This document shows, one piece after another, positions 25,777 to 36,300 of a DNA stretch of 64,000 nt. Each line of letters begins with the position of its first letter. Position 1 is the stretch's first letter. Source of the DNA: Winogradskyella sp046545555 (GTDB taxonomy: Bacteria > Bacteroidota > Bacteroidia > Flavobacteriales > Flavobacteriaceae); assembly GCF_046545555.1 (NCBI RefSeq), contig NZ_JBHZTH010000001.1:1364001-1428000 (forward strand), given 5' to 3'. Made by a program: the position numbers and the translations under genes. The notes below the pieces were generated by a model, which saw nothing but the letters and a program-made list of their open reading frames with translations, did not search any database and had not been told where the DNA came from.

Positions 25777-27213
25777 ATGATAAAAGTATCACTAGCAAAA
25801 GGAGATGGAATTGGACCCGAAATTATGGATGCTACATTACGAATTCTACATGCAGCAGGAGCCGATTTGACCTTCGAAGAAATTGAAGTAGGAGAAAAAG
25901 TCTATCTGTCGGGAAATTCAACAGGTATTTCAAATGAAGCATGGGAAACGATAAGACGGAATAAAATAATTCTCAAGGCACCAATAACAACTCCACAAGG
26001 TGGTGGTTATAAAAGCTTAAATGTAACAATGAGAAAAACTTTAGGATTATATTCTAATGTTAGACCTTGTAAAAGTTTACATCCATTTGTAACAACCAAA
26101 CACCCAGAAATGGATGTTGTTATTGTAAGAGAAAATGAAGAAGATTTATATGCTGGTATAGAGCATCAGCAGACAGACGAAGTTGTACAATGCTTAAAGT
26201 TAATAAGTAGACCCGGTTGTGAGAAAATAGTGACATATGCTTTTGAGTATGCCAAAAAATATGGCAGAAAAAAAGTAACCTGTTTTACTAAAGATAATAT
26301 AATGAAGCAAACCGATGGTTTATTCCATAAAGTTTTTGATGAAGTAGCTTCGCGCTATCCCGAAATTATAAATGAACACTGGATTGTTGATATAGGTTCT
26401 GCACTATTGGCAGATTCTCCTGAGAAATTTGATGTTATTGTAACTCCAAATTTATATGGTGATGTAGTATCAGATATTGCAGCTCAAATTACAGGTTCAG
26501 TTGGTTTAGCAGGTTCTGCAAATATTGGCGACGAGTGTTCAATGTTTGAAGCTATTCACGGTTCTGCACCTGATATTGCTGGTAAAAATATAGCAAATCC
26601 TTCAGGATTAATTAATGGAGCAGTTATGATGCTTAATCATGTAGGACAAAGTGATATTGCTGAAAACATACAAAATGCTTGGTTGAGAACTATCGAAGAT
26701 GGGATTCATACTAATGATATTTATGATTCAATAATGAGTACTAAGAAAGTTGGAACAAAGGAATTTGCAGATGCGGTTATTGCTAATTTAGGAAATAAGC
26801 CTAAACAGTTACCTGCGGTATTATTTGAAGACAATACGCCTCTTATTTTGCCTAAATATCAAAGAAGACCATCAAAAAGTAAAAGCGTTGTGGGTGTAGA
26901 TTTGTTCGTAGATTGGAATGGTTATGATGCTAATGAATTGGCGCATCAATTAAAGAAATTAAATAATGACGAATTAAAACTTTCTTTAATAACTAACAGA
27001 GGTATTAAAGTTTGGCCAAATGGTTTTGATGAGACTTTTTGCACGGACCATTGGCGGTGTAGATATTTGGCGAAAGAAGGGCAAGAATTAACTAAAGGTA
27101 AAATTGTAGATATTTTACAGTCTGCAATTGAAAATAATATCGATGCTATAAAAACTGAGAACTTATACACTTTTGATGGCAAAAGAGGTTATTCCTTAGG
27201 TCAAGGTCAGTAA
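25777..27213 (+). CDS. icd: NADP-type isocitrate dehydrogenase with C-terminal extension
   Basis: TCA-cycle enzyme that converts isocitrate to 2-oxoglutarate. The core (about 1-335) shows KGDGIGPEIMDATLRIL, LNVTMRKTLGLYSNVRP with substrate-binding arginines, VIVRENEEDLYAGIEH, TKDNIMKQTDG, TPNLYGDVVSDIAAQITG with metal Asp residues, and FEAIHGSAPDIAGKNIANPS. An extra C-terminal domain (about 360-478, VVGVDLFVDWNGYDANELA...) is like that of the long Thermus/alphaproteobacterial-type enzyme. Cofactor choice is inferred from the subfamily, not proved. A CATCTTTG element at 25743-25750 is a weak promoter candidate. Confidence 0.93.
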   Translation: MIKVSLAKGDGIGPEIMDATLRILHAAGADLTFEEIEVGEKVYLSGNSTGISNEAWETIRRNKIILKAPITTPQGGGYKSLNVTMRKTLGLYSNVRPCKSLHPFVTTKHPEMDVVIVRENEEDLYAGIEHQQTDEVVQCLKLISRPGCEKIVTYAFEYAKKYGRKKVTCFTKDNIMKQTDGLFHKVFDEVASRYPEIINEHWIVDIGSALLADSPEKFDVIVTPNLYGDVVSDIAAQITGSVGLAGSANIGDECSMFEAIHGSAPDIAGKNIANPSGLINGAVMMLNHVGQSDIAENIQNAWLRTIEDGIHTNDIYDSIMSTKKVGTKEFADAVIANLGNKPKQLPAVLFEDNTPLILPKYQRRPSKSKSVVGVDLFVDWNGYDANELAHQLKKLNNDELKLSLITNRGIKVWPNGFDETFCTDHWRCRYLAKEGQELTKGKIVDILQSAIENNIDAIKTENLYTFDGKRGYSLGQGQ

Positions 27214-27230
27214 ATAAATTATAAGACACC

Positions 27231-27434
27231 ATGACACTGTTAAATGCAGAATTAGTAAATATTTTAATTGGTTGTTATTTGCTAATTATACTCTTTCTGA
27301 GTTTTATTGTGCTTAAAACGCAGATAAATATTAAAGATAAAGTCATATGGTTAGTATTGTTGGTGTGTTTGCCAGTAATTGGTGTCTTCTTTTTTATTAT
27401 TTCTATGATTTTTAGAGTAAAACAAACGACATAG
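27231..27434 (+). CDS. Small PLDc_N-type membrane protein
   Basis: A 67-residue protein with two hydrophobic helices (ILIGCYLLIILFLSFIVL and VIWLVLLVCLPVIGVFFFII). The spacing and the 'D-K-V-I-W-L ... P-V-I-G-V-F-F' sequence match the phospholipase D nuclease N-terminal (PLDc_N) two-helix module, here with no catalytic domain. Such stand-alone modules occur widely with unknown function. It follows icd by 17 bases and is closed by a terminator. Confidence 0.65.
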   Translation: MTLLNAELVNILIGCYLLIILFLSFIVLKTQINIKDKVIWLVLLVCLPVIGVFFFIISMIFRVKQTT

Positions 27435-27458
27435 AAAAGCAAACAAAATTGATATCAT

Positions 27459-27488
27459 AAAAAGACTACCTCCAAGGTTGTCTTTTTT
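27459..27488. terminator. Bidirectional intrinsic terminator
   Basis: AAAAAGAC / GTCTTTTT with an inner ACC/GGT pair, between the convergent PLDc_N-type gene and rodA. Confidence 0.75.
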
Positions 27489-27492
27489 ATAT

Positions 27493-28773
27493 CTACCACT
27501 CATTAATCTTATTACTATCTAGTTTTACAAAAATAAATAGTAGCAAAGTAAAAGCCCAAAGTCCTGAGCCACCATAACTAAAGAAAGGTAGAGGAATACC
27601 AACAGTAGGTATTAATCCCATTACCATACCTGTATTAATGGTAAAATGGAGAAAGAATATTGAGGCGACACCATAACCATAAACGCGACTAAATTGCGAT
27701 TTTTGAGATTCAGCTAAATATAAAACTCTTATAATAAGTGTTACAAATAGAAGAATTACAAAGCTACTGCCCCAGAATCCCCATTCTTCTCCAACTGTAC
27801 TAAAAATATAGTCAGTATGTTGCTCTGGCACAAACTTCCCTGTAGTTCTTGTGCCTTGTAAAAAGCCTTTTCCAGTCCATCCACCAGAACTTATAGCTTG
27901 TTCTGATTGTATGAGGTTATAGGCTTCTCTCTTTTTCATTAATTCTAATTTGGCAGGATCTTTTTCAAGTCTTAACCACAGACTAATTCTATTTTGTTGA
28001 TGTGCTTTTAGGCCATTTTCATAAAACAGTTTAACGCCATAAGAAAATGCAATACTAATTCCTAAAACCAACAAGTATTGAAAAAAAGAAGCACGTTTCT
28101 TTTTTCGAAAAAAATATCTAGTAGTTAGAACTATTAATGTCGCAATTAATGTAATGAGAATGCCAAATTTTAAAACTAGGATTGCTAATACGATTAAAGA
28201 AATTGCAACAATTAAATAAACCTGCTGCAATCCTTCTCTATAAAAAACAAAGAAAAAAGCAAGATATACAATCGTGCTTCCGGCATCATTTTGCAAAAGT
28301 ATTAATAGAGCAGGAGCAAAAATAATTGCAACAACTCGCAACTGATCTTTGATGGTCCGCATATTAGTTTGTAAATCACTGATGTATTTGGCAACTGCCA
28401 ATGCCGTAGCAAATTTTGCAAACTCGCTAGGTTGTATAGTCATACTTCCTATGCCATACCAAGATCTCGCACCATTCACATCTTTCCCGAAGATGAATAA
28501 ACCTAATAAAGCTAAAATAGCAACAAGATATATAAGGCTTGCAAATCGCTCGTAGAACTTGGCTTCAAAAGACAGAATAACAATAATTAACACAAAGGTT
28601 AACCCAATAAAAATTGTTTGTTTGCCATAAGGCTGGCTCATGTCAAAGTAACTTGTTATTGCACCTTCGTGAGATGCAGAAAGTATATTAATGTAGCCAA
28701 AGCCAACCAAAAGTAGAAAAAGAATTATGGTAACCCAATCAAATTTAAAACGTCTTTGGTTCTCTCTTAGCAT
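27493..28773 (-). CDS. rodA: Rod-shape peptidoglycan glycosyltransferase RodA
   Basis: SEDS-family polymerase that builds glycan strands during cell elongation with PBP2. The 426-residue protein has about ten membrane helices. SEDS landmarks are DVNGARSWYGIGSMTIQPSE (catalytic-loop side), FVPEQHTDYIFSTVGEEWGF (catalytic Asp region), and GMVMGLIPTVGIPLPFFSYGGSG. Last gene of the leftward elongasome operon, 4 bases after mrdA. Confidence 0.97.
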   Translation of the reverse strand: MLRENQRRFKFDWVTIILFLLLVGFGYINILSASHEGAITSYFDMSQPYGKQTIFIGLTFVLIIVILSFEAKFYERFASLIYLVAILALLGLFIFGKDVNGARSWYGIGSMTIQPSEFAKFATALAVAKYISDLQTNMRTIKDQLRVVAIIFAPALLILLQNDAGSTIVYLAFFFVFYREGLQQVYLIVAISLIVLAILVLKFGILITLIATLIVLTTRYFFRKKKRASFFQYLLVLGISIAFSYGVKLFYENGLKAHQQNRISLWLRLEKDPAKLELMKKREAYNLIQSEQAISSGGWTGKGFLQGTRTTGKFVPEQHTDYIFSTVGEEWGFWGSSFVILLFVTLIIRVLYLAESQKSQFSRVYGYGVASIFFLHFTINTGMVMGLIPTVGIPLPFFSYGGSGLWAFTLLLFIFVKLDSNKINEW

Positions 28774-28777
28774 AGTA

Positions 28778-30718
28778 TTAAGACTTCGTTATTTCTGATT
28801 TGATCTTTAAGCTTTTTTGAAATTCCTTTTCATCAATAGGATCTAATATTGTTTTTCTATTAATACCAAATGGTTCTTCAGAATAAGGTTTTTTATATTC
28901 ATGTTCTAAAGAATATCGCAATACAAAATTTTCCATGTCAGTACGTGTAATTTCTCCTTTTAGGTATTGCTCAATCATTAGACTCGCCATTCTGCCTGCA
29001 AAACGACTTCCGAAGTAGCCATTTTCTACAAAAACAGCAATAGCTATTTTAGGATTATCTTTCGGAGCAAAAGCGACAAAAATAGAGTGATCTGTTAATT
29101 GTGTTTTTACACTATCTATAATGGCGAAATTTTCTGCGGTACCTGTTTTACCGCATATTTCAATGCCTTTAACTTGTAAACTTTTGGCAGTTCCTTTATT
29201 ATAAACATCATACATACCTTGAACTATTGGTTCAAAGTACTGTTTGTCAATTGTTGTATAATTGGGTGTTGTAAATTTTGTTGGTATAGTATCATCTTCA
29301 ATTTCTTTTATGATATGTGGTGTGTAGTAATATCCTCTATTTCCGATTGCAGCAGCCATGTTCGCTAGTTGAATTGGTGTGGCTAAAACCTCACCTTGAC
29401 CAATAGCATTAGATATGGTGAAGGTAGTATACCATTTATTTTTACCGTAACCTCTATCGTATGTTTCAGCGGATGGAACCTTCCCTGGTTGTCCGACGGA
29501 TAAATCATTATTTAAGTAATTACCTAAGCCAAAACTTTTAATGTGATTACTCCAAACATCCATACCTTTGGCAGGACTCTCATATTTATCAATAATTTTT
29601 CTGTAAACATTTGCGAAGTAAGCATTACAAGATTCATATATGCCAATATTCATATTTGCAGGACTTCTATGTGCATGACAACCCATTTTTCTATTACCGT
29701 AGCGATAACCCATTGCACATCTAAATCGATCTTCAGTATCAACAACATTTTCTTGTAATGCAATCAATGCATTTAGAGTTTTAAAGGGTGATCCTGGTGG
29801 ATACATAGCTTGCAAACCTCTGTCAAACAGGGGCTTTGCTATACTGTCTTTATATAGTTTTGAAAAATTCTTTGAACGGTCTCTGCCAACAAGTAAATTT
29901 GGATTATAAGATGGTCCAGAAACCATAGCTAATATTTCACCAGAACTAGGGTCTATAGCTACAATTCCTCCACGTTTATTTTTCATCAATAATTCGCCAT
30001 AAGCCTGTAGTTTAGAGTCAATAGTAATCGTTATATCTTTTCCTGGTTTTGGTAATGTGTCTAGACTCCCTTCTTTAAATGGTCCTATATTTTTGTTGAA
30101 TCTATCTTTTTGAATGAATTTTATGCCCTTTATACCTCTTAAGGTGGTTTCATATGTTTTTTCGACTCCTTGTTTTCCTATTAAATCCCCTAATTTGTAA
30201 TAGGGCTGTTTTGATATTATACTGCGATTTACTTCACCAATATCTCCTAGAACATTTGCTCCAATAGTAGTTTGGTAGGACCTTAAAGACCGCTTCTGAA
30301 TATAAAAACCTTCATATTTTCGCATCTTTTCTTGTAAAACAGCATAATCACTTTTAGATAATTGCGGTACAAACGGACTGGGTAATCTTGGTGAATACCT
30401 AGCAGCTTTATCTAATTTTTTGACGTAATCGTCTTTTGAGATTTTTAATAGTCTGCAAAATTCATAAAATTTCAATGAATCCATCGTTTCAACTTCTCTC
30501 GGTATAACCATAACATCGTAAGAAGGTTGGTTCGCGACTAAAAGGTTACCATTTCTATCATATACATAGCCACGTTTAGGGTAGGTAAACTCTTTTAATA
30601 TTGCGGTATCTTCAAAAATATTATATGAAGAACTACTGTAAACCTGAAGATAAAATAACCGTGCAATAAAAACAAGACCAACTAGCACAGCGCATGTTAA
30701 TAGTAGTAGTTTTCTCAT
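28778..30718 (-). CDS. mrdA: Penicillin-binding protein 2 (transpeptidase)
   Basis: Class B PBP that crosslinks peptidoglycan in the elongasome. The 646-residue protein has one N-terminal membrane helix (LLLLTCAVLVGLVFIARLFYL), a pedestal domain beginning YPKRGYVYDRNG, and a transpeptidase domain. The active-site motifs are SPFK near residue 310, SCN in YESCNAYF near 365, and KTG in CGKTGTAEN near 523. Overlaps mreD by 4 bases (ATGA). Partner of RodA next door. Confidence 0.97.
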   Translation of the reverse strand: MRKLLLLTCAVLVGLVFIARLFYLQVYSSSSYNIFEDTAILKEFTYPKRGYVYDRNGNLLVANQPSYDVMVIPREVETMDSLKFYEFCRLLKISKDDYVKKLDKAARYSPRLPSPFVPQLSKSDYAVLQEKMRKYEGFYIQKRSLRSYQTTIGANVLGDIGEVNRSIISKQPYYKLGDLIGKQGVEKTYETTLRGIKGIKFIQKDRFNKNIGPFKEGSLDTLPKPGKDITITIDSKLQAYGELLMKNKRGGIVAIDPSSGEILAMVSGPSYNPNLLVGRDRSKNFSKLYKDSIAKPLFDRGLQAMYPPGSPFKTLNALIALQENVVDTEDRFRCAMGYRYGNRKMGCHAHRSPANMNIGIYESCNAYFANVYRKIIDKYESPAKGMDVWSNHIKSFGLGNYLNNDLSVGQPGKVPSAETYDRGYGKNKWYTTFTISNAIGQGEVLATPIQLANMAAAIGNRGYYYTPHIIKEIEDDTIPTKFTTPNYTTIDKQYFEPIVQGMYDVYNKGTAKSLQVKGIEICGKTGTAENFAIIDSVKTQLTDHSIFVAFAPKDNPKIAIAVFVENGYFGSRFAGRMASLMIEQYLKGEITRTDMENFVLRYSLEHEYKKPYSEEPFGINRKTILDPIDEKEFQKSLKIKSEITKS

Positions 30719-31221
30719 TTTCTATTCCGACTAAATAAAATTATAATTAATACACTAAGGATTAAAGTGAAGATACTAGAAAACAACGTTTTTTTAAGTA
30801 TTAAAAGTATACTTGAAATGTTAAATATTTCTAATGAAAACAGAATGGTGTGATGAATTAATACTGCTAATACTACGTAGGTAATTAAATTTCCTAAATC
30901 TGTATTACTAAATTTTACGCTCTGATGTTCATAAAGCATTCCGAAAGAACTTTTTAATATCACTGGTCTCACATATGCTAAAACTACAGATGCTGCAGCA
31001 TGCACACCTCCTGAGTCTGAAAACATGTCGATAAGCATACCTAATAAAAAGCTAACTAATAGTAGTGCTATCCTAGTATCTCTAATAGGGAATAATAAAA
31101 TAAAAATTATATAAATGTAAGGGTTTATATAACCCAAAAAGTTAATGTGATTACAAATAATAACCTGAGCTAGTAATAGCGCTATGAATCTTGCAATATG
31201 TGTTATTACGATATTATTCAT
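30715..31221 (-). CDS. mreD: Rod shape-determining protein MreD
   Basis: A 168-residue inner-membrane protein with about five hydrophobic helices and an Asp/Gly-rich loop (LIDMFSDSGGVHAAASV) typical of MreD. Sequence is weakly conserved in this family, so the call rests mainly on its position between mreC and mrdA, with overlaps of 8 and 4 bases. It links MreC to the elongasome membrane core. Confidence 0.9.
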   Translation of the reverse strand: MNNIVITHIARFIALLLAQVIICNHINFLGYINPYIYIIFILLFPIRDTRIALLLVSFLLGMLIDMFSDSGGVHAAASVVLAYVRPVILKSSFGMLYEHQSVKFSNTDLGNLITYVVLAVLIHHTILFSLEIFNISSILLILKKTLFSSIFTLILSVLIIILFSRNRK

Positions 31222-32035
31222 TCGTTCTTTTATGTAAAGAATCGATTTCTTTTTTATCTAAGTTTTCTAGAATGTAAACTGTTCCTAAATTAGACATATC
31301 ATTGAATAGTCTAACTTGTATAGTGTATGTATCTCCACTAATTTCTTTCTCAAAACTATCTACAATCCCAATACCTATGCCTTTGGGAAAAATGGTTGAT
31401 TCACCTCCAGTTTCAATTGTATCGCCTATTTTTATTGGGGCAAAACTTGAGATGTCTTCTAATTGTACTAAAATAGGGGTGTCGTTATTCCACTTTAGCG
31501 ATCCTTTATGATTAGTTGACTTAAGTTTTGCATTAATTCTACTTTTGGTGTTTAAAATAGATAGAACAGTGGCATAATTATTAGATGTATTGTCAATAAT
31601 GCCAACAATTCCTTTAGAGGTAATAACGCCAAAATCTTCTCTTATACTGTCATTAGAACCCTTATTAATAGTTAAGTAATTATTAGTAGAGGAATAGCTG
31701 TTTTTATACACGTCGGCAACAGTTACTTTATATTTTGATATACCGTAGCTACTATCAATAAAAGTTGAATCTTTTGTAGTTTCTAAATTGTAAAGCCGTT
31801 CTCTTAAGCGCTTATTTTCTTTGCTGAGAATTTCATTTTGTAGTTCTAAATCAAAATACTTATCAATAGAATTAAAAGTACCATAAACACCACCTGTTAA
31901 ACCATTAGCAGAGTTTATAAACTTACTTCTATGATAGGAATGTGATTGAATGGTTAAAGTTAAAGCAATACTAAATAGCAATAAAAACAACAGAAAGGTT
32001 TTGTTCTTTATAACAAAATTAAAAATTTGTTGCAT
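31214..32035 (-). CDS. mreC: Rod shape-determining protein MreC
   Basis: A 273-residue protein with a short cytoplasmic start, one membrane helix (TFLLFLLLFSIALTLTI), a coiled coil at about 60-95 (ELQNEILSKENKRLRERLYNL), and the periplasmic double beta-barrel domain. Conserved blocks include GVITSKGIVGIIDNTSNNYATVLSILN, DTIETGGESTIFPKGIGIGIV. It scaffolds the elongation machinery. Lies 10 bases after mreB. Confidence 0.95.
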   Translation of the reverse strand: MQQIFNFVIKNKTFLLFLLLFSIALTLTIQSHSYHRSKFINSANGLTGGVYGTFNSIDKYFDLELQNEILSKENKRLRERLYNLETTKDSTFIDSSYGISKYKVTVADVYKNSYSSTNNYLTINKGSNDSIREDFGVITSKGIVGIIDNTSNNYATVLSILNTKSRINAKLKSTNHKGSLKWNNDTPILVQLEDISSFAPIKIGDTIETGGESTIFPKGIGIGIVDSFEKEISGDTYTIQVRLFNDMSNLGTVYILENLDKKEIDSLHKRTNE

Positions 32036-32045
32036 TATCTATTAC

Positions 32046-33074
32046 TTATTTAATCAATACGCTTTTATATTTAGATAAGTTTTTAAGCACAATACCTGTA
32101 CCTCTAACTACAGCTCTTAAAGGGTCTTCAGCAATATAAACAGGTAAATCTGTTTTTTGAGAAAGACGTTTGTCTAAACCTCTTAGCATAGATCCACCAC
32201 CAGCTAAATAAATTCCTGTATTATAAATGTCTGCCGCTAATTCTGGCGGTGTTTGAGACAATGTTTCCATAACAGAATCTTCAATTCTTAAAATAGACTT
32301 GTCTAAGGCCTTAGCTATTTCTCTGAATGAAATCTGAACTTGCTTGGGTTTACCCGTTAATAAATCACGCCCTTGAACGCTCATATCTTCTGGAGGTAAC
32401 TCTAAATCTTCTGTTGCTGCACCTATTTGAATTTTAATTTTTTCTGCAGTACGATCACCAACATATAAGTTGTGTTGTGTTCGCATATAATAAATTATGT
32501 CATTAGTGAAAACATCACCAGCGACTTTTACAGATTTGTCACAGACAATACCACCAAGTGCAATAACAGCAATTTCGGTAGTTCCTCCACCAATATCGAC
32601 AATCATATTTCCCTTTGGTTGCATTATATCTACACCAATTCCTATAGCTGCGGCCATAGGCTCGTGTATTAAATAAACTTCTTTGCCATTAACACGCTCA
32701 CAAGATTCTTTTACTGCCCGCATTTCGACTTCAGTAATGCCAGAGGGAATACAAACTACCATTCTTAAAGCAGGATTAAAAAATTTCTTCTTTAAGGCAG
32801 GTATGTTCTTAATAAATAAACTAATCATTTGTTCAGAAGCATCAAAATCTGCAATTACACCATCTTTTAATGGACGAATTGTTTTTATGTTTTCATGCGT
32901 TTTACCTTGCATCATATTGGCTTCTTTGCCCACAGCAATTATTTTTCCACTGATGCGGTCTCTAGCCACTATTGAAGGGTTGTCAACAACAACTTTATCG
33001 TTATGAATGATTAATGTGTTTGCGGTTCCTAAATCTATGGCTATCTCTTCCGTTAGGAAATCAAAAAATCCCAT
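32046..33074 (-). CDS. mreB: Rod shape-determining actin homologue MreB
   Basis: A 342-residue actin-fold ATPase that forms membrane-bound filaments directing lateral wall growth. It shows the phosphate-1 loop DLGTANTLI, VCIPSGITEVE, EPMAAAIGIG, the phosphate-2 loop DIGGGTTEIAVIALGG, and the adenosine motif LAGGGSMLRGLD. The N-terminal MGFFDFLTEE acts as the start of the fold. First gene of the mreBCD-mrdA-rodA operon. Confidence 0.98.
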   Translation of the reverse strand: MGFFDFLTEEIAIDLGTANTLIIHNDKVVVDNPSIVARDRISGKIIAVGKEANMMQGKTHENIKTIRPLKDGVIADFDASEQMISLFIKNIPALKKKFFNPALRMVVCIPSGITEVEMRAVKESCERVNGKEVYLIHEPMAAAIGIGVDIMQPKGNMIVDIGGGTTEIAVIALGGIVCDKSVKVAGDVFTNDIIYYMRTQHNLYVGDRTAEKIKIQIGAATEDLELPPEDMSVQGRDLLTGKPKQVQISFREIAKALDKSILRIEDSVMETLSQTPPELAADIYNTGIYLAGGGSMLRGLDKRLSQKTDLPVYIAEDPLRAVVRGTGIVLKNLSKYKSVLIK

Positions 33075-33315
33075 TTGCTATTCTTAATTATTTGGGTTAA
33101 AAACAATACGTAAAAGTAATAAATCTAATAAAAAAAACGAGAGTTAATTCAATTTAGTTCAACTATTATCAATTTAAGGTGTTTATTGGGTTTGCTTAAT
33201 TTGTTATTTAGTTTTTTGTCCTTTTTAAAATAGCAATTTTATTAGTGTTAGATAGCTAACATTTTATCATAATTGATGTGTCTAATTTTACAACTTAGAA
33301 AAGTAAAATTTAATA

Positions 33316-36300
33316 ATGATGAAAAAAAAATTACAATTTAAATCGATGATTAAGGGGATTTTAGCCTTTTTAATTCTATTTGTAGGAGGTTTAGAAACGT
33401 CAGCTCAAGGTGCTACATTTACTGAAGTGAATCCTACAACTGACGTCTTAACGATCTCTAATACAGGGACGGGAATGGTAGATCTCACAAATTATTGGCT
33501 TTGTTTAGGGCCTGGAACGTACGTGAGAATTGGCACAATAACTCCAGAGAATGGGGACTATATGTTAGATTCTGGAGAAGCAGTTACACTTTCTTATGAT
33601 GTAGTTGAGTCTGCGGATGGTTTAAGTTTATTTAGTACAAATTCATTTGGTTCTTCTGATCCTAATATTCTTGTGTCTTACGTGCAATGGGGCGCTGCTA
33701 ATCAAGCTAGAGTCGCTCAGGCTGTTACTGCAGGAAAATGGGATAGTGCGAATAATTTTGTTGATGGATCAGGTCCGTATACTACCGTAAACGGAGGTTC
33801 CGCTGCTGCCTGGTCAACCACATGTTCAGTAGATGGAGGAGCTATTCAAATAGCAGGCACAACAGATACCACAGCAGAGATTTGTGTAGGAGAAGGAGTT
33901 GTAGATGGAATAGATGTAGAATTTGATGCAAGTGTACCACGCTTCGGGACTAATGCAAGTTGGGTAATCACAGACCAAGCAACAGGTAATATATTAGGAT
34001 TACCAGCAATGGTACCAGCGGGAGGCTTTGTATTAGAAGGAGCAGGACCAGGAGTATGCGATATCTGGTATTTAAGATATGAAGATGGACTAACAGGATT
34101 AGCAGCAGGTAACAATGTTTCAGATTTAATGGGATGTTTTGATTTGTCTAATCCAATTTCCGTAACAAGAAATGCAGTAGATGGAGGCGCTATTCAAATA
34201 GCAGGAACAACAGATACTACTGCAGAGATTTGCGTAGGAGAAGNNNNNNNNNNNNNNNNNNNNNNNNNNNNNNNNNNNNNNNNNNNNNNNNNNNNNNNNN
34301 NNNNNNNNNNNNNNNNNNNNNNNNNNNNNNNNNNNNNNNNNNNGAGAAGGAGTTGTAGATGGAATAGATGTAGAATTTGATGCAAGTGTACCACGCTTTG
34401 GAACCAACGCAAGTTGGGTAATCACAGACCAAGCAACGGGTAATATATTAGGATTACCAGCAATGGTACCAGCCGGAGGCTTCGTATTAGAAGGAGCAGG
34501 ACCAGGAGTATGTGATATCTGGTATTTAAGATATGAAGACGGACTAACAGGCTTAGCAGCAGGCAACAATGTAGCAGATTTAATGGGATGTTTCGATTTG
34601 TCTAATCCAATCTCAGTAACACGTAATGCAGTAGACGGAGGAGCTATTCAAATAGCAGGAACAACAGATACTACTGCAGAGATTTGCGTAGGAGAAGGAG
34701 TTGTAGATGGAATAGATGTAGAATTTGATGCAAGTGTACCACGCTTTGGAACCAACGCAAGTTGGGTAATCACAGACCAAGCAACGGGTAATATATTAGG
34801 ATTACCAGCAATGGTACCAGCCGGAGGCTTCGTATTAGAAGGAGCAGGACCAGGAGTATGTGATATCTGGTATTTAAGATATGAAGACGGACTAACAGGC
34901 TTAGCAGCAGGCAACAATGTAGCAGATTTAATGGGATGTTTTGACTTGTCTAATCCAATCTCAGTAACAAGAAATGCAGTTAATGGTGGTGCAATACAAA
35001 TTGCAGGTACTAATGATACAACTGCAACGATATGTGCAGGTGAAGGTGTAGATGATTTAATAGAAGTAGAGTTTGTAGATATGAGTGTATTATCTGGTGA
35101 CTCATCTATTTGGGTTATTACAGACCAAGCTACAGGAGATATATTAGGTACGCCTCCATCAGGACCATTCAATTTAGAAGGAGCAGGCGCAGGAGTTTGT
35201 GATATTTGGCACCTAAGATATACAGGTGACATTGGTTTAGCCACTGCTGCGAATGTAGCAGACTTAACTGGCTGCTTTGATTTATCTAATCCTATTTCAG
35301 TAACACGTTTAACGGGAACTGATTGTAATATGATTTGTGACGCTCAAGGTGGTGAGATTCAGATAGCAGGAACAACAGATACTACTACAGAGATTTGTGT
35401 AGGTGAAGGTGTAGATGATTTAATAGAAGTAGAGTTTGTAGATATGAGTGTATTGTCTGGTGACTCATCTATTTGGGTTATTACAGACCAAGCTACCGGA
35501 GATATATTAGGTACGCCAATGGCAGGACCATTTAATTTAGAGGGAGCTCCAACAGGAGTTTGTGACATCTGGTACTTAAGATATACAGGAGATATAGGTC
35601 TAGCGACAGCAAGTAATGTTTCAGATTTAACAGGATGTTTCGATTTATCTAATCCAATCTCAGTAACGCGTAATGCAGTAGACGGAGGAGCTATTCAGAT
35701 AGCAGGGACAACAGATACTACTGCAGAGATTTGCGTAGGTGAAGGTGTAGATGATTTAATTGAAGTAGAGTTTGTAGATATGAGTGTATTGTCTGGTGAC
35801 TCATCTATTTGGGTTATTACAGACCAAGCTACCGGAGATATATTAGGTACGCCAATGGCAGGACCATTTAATTTAGAGGGAGCTCCAACAGGAGTTTGTG
35901 ACATCTGGTACTTAAGATATACAGGAGATATAGGTCTAGCGACAGCAAGTAATGTTTCAGATTTAACAGGATGTTTCGATTTATCTAACCCAATCTCAGT
36001 AACAAGAAATTCAGTTAATGGTGGTGAGATTCAGATAGCAGGGACAACAGATACAACTGCGACGATATGTGCAGGTGAAGGTGTAGATGATTTAATAGAA
36101 GTAGAGTTTGTAGACGAAACTGTTCGTTCAGGTGATAGTTTTGCTTGGGTTATTACAGATAATGCTACAGGAAATATCTTAGGGACGCCTCCATCAGGAC
36201 CATTCAATTTAGAAGGAGCAGGTGCAGGAGTTTGTGATATTTGGTACCTAAGATATACAGGTGACATTGGTTTAGCAACTGCTGCAAATGTAGCAGATTT

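Noticed and set aside
34344..34463. Apparent frameshift or truncated second gene after the N-run
   Set aside because: Explained by the arbitrary N-run length; repeat phase shows that the real frame continues.
34648..35244. Long antisense reading frame over the repeats, rich in Pro, Ser and Ile
   Set aside because: It recurs in each repeat unit at the same phase (also around 35359-35568, 35695-35904 and 36031-36267), which is expected from opposite-strand reading of a biased repeat. The sense strand has the signal peptide and sorting domain.
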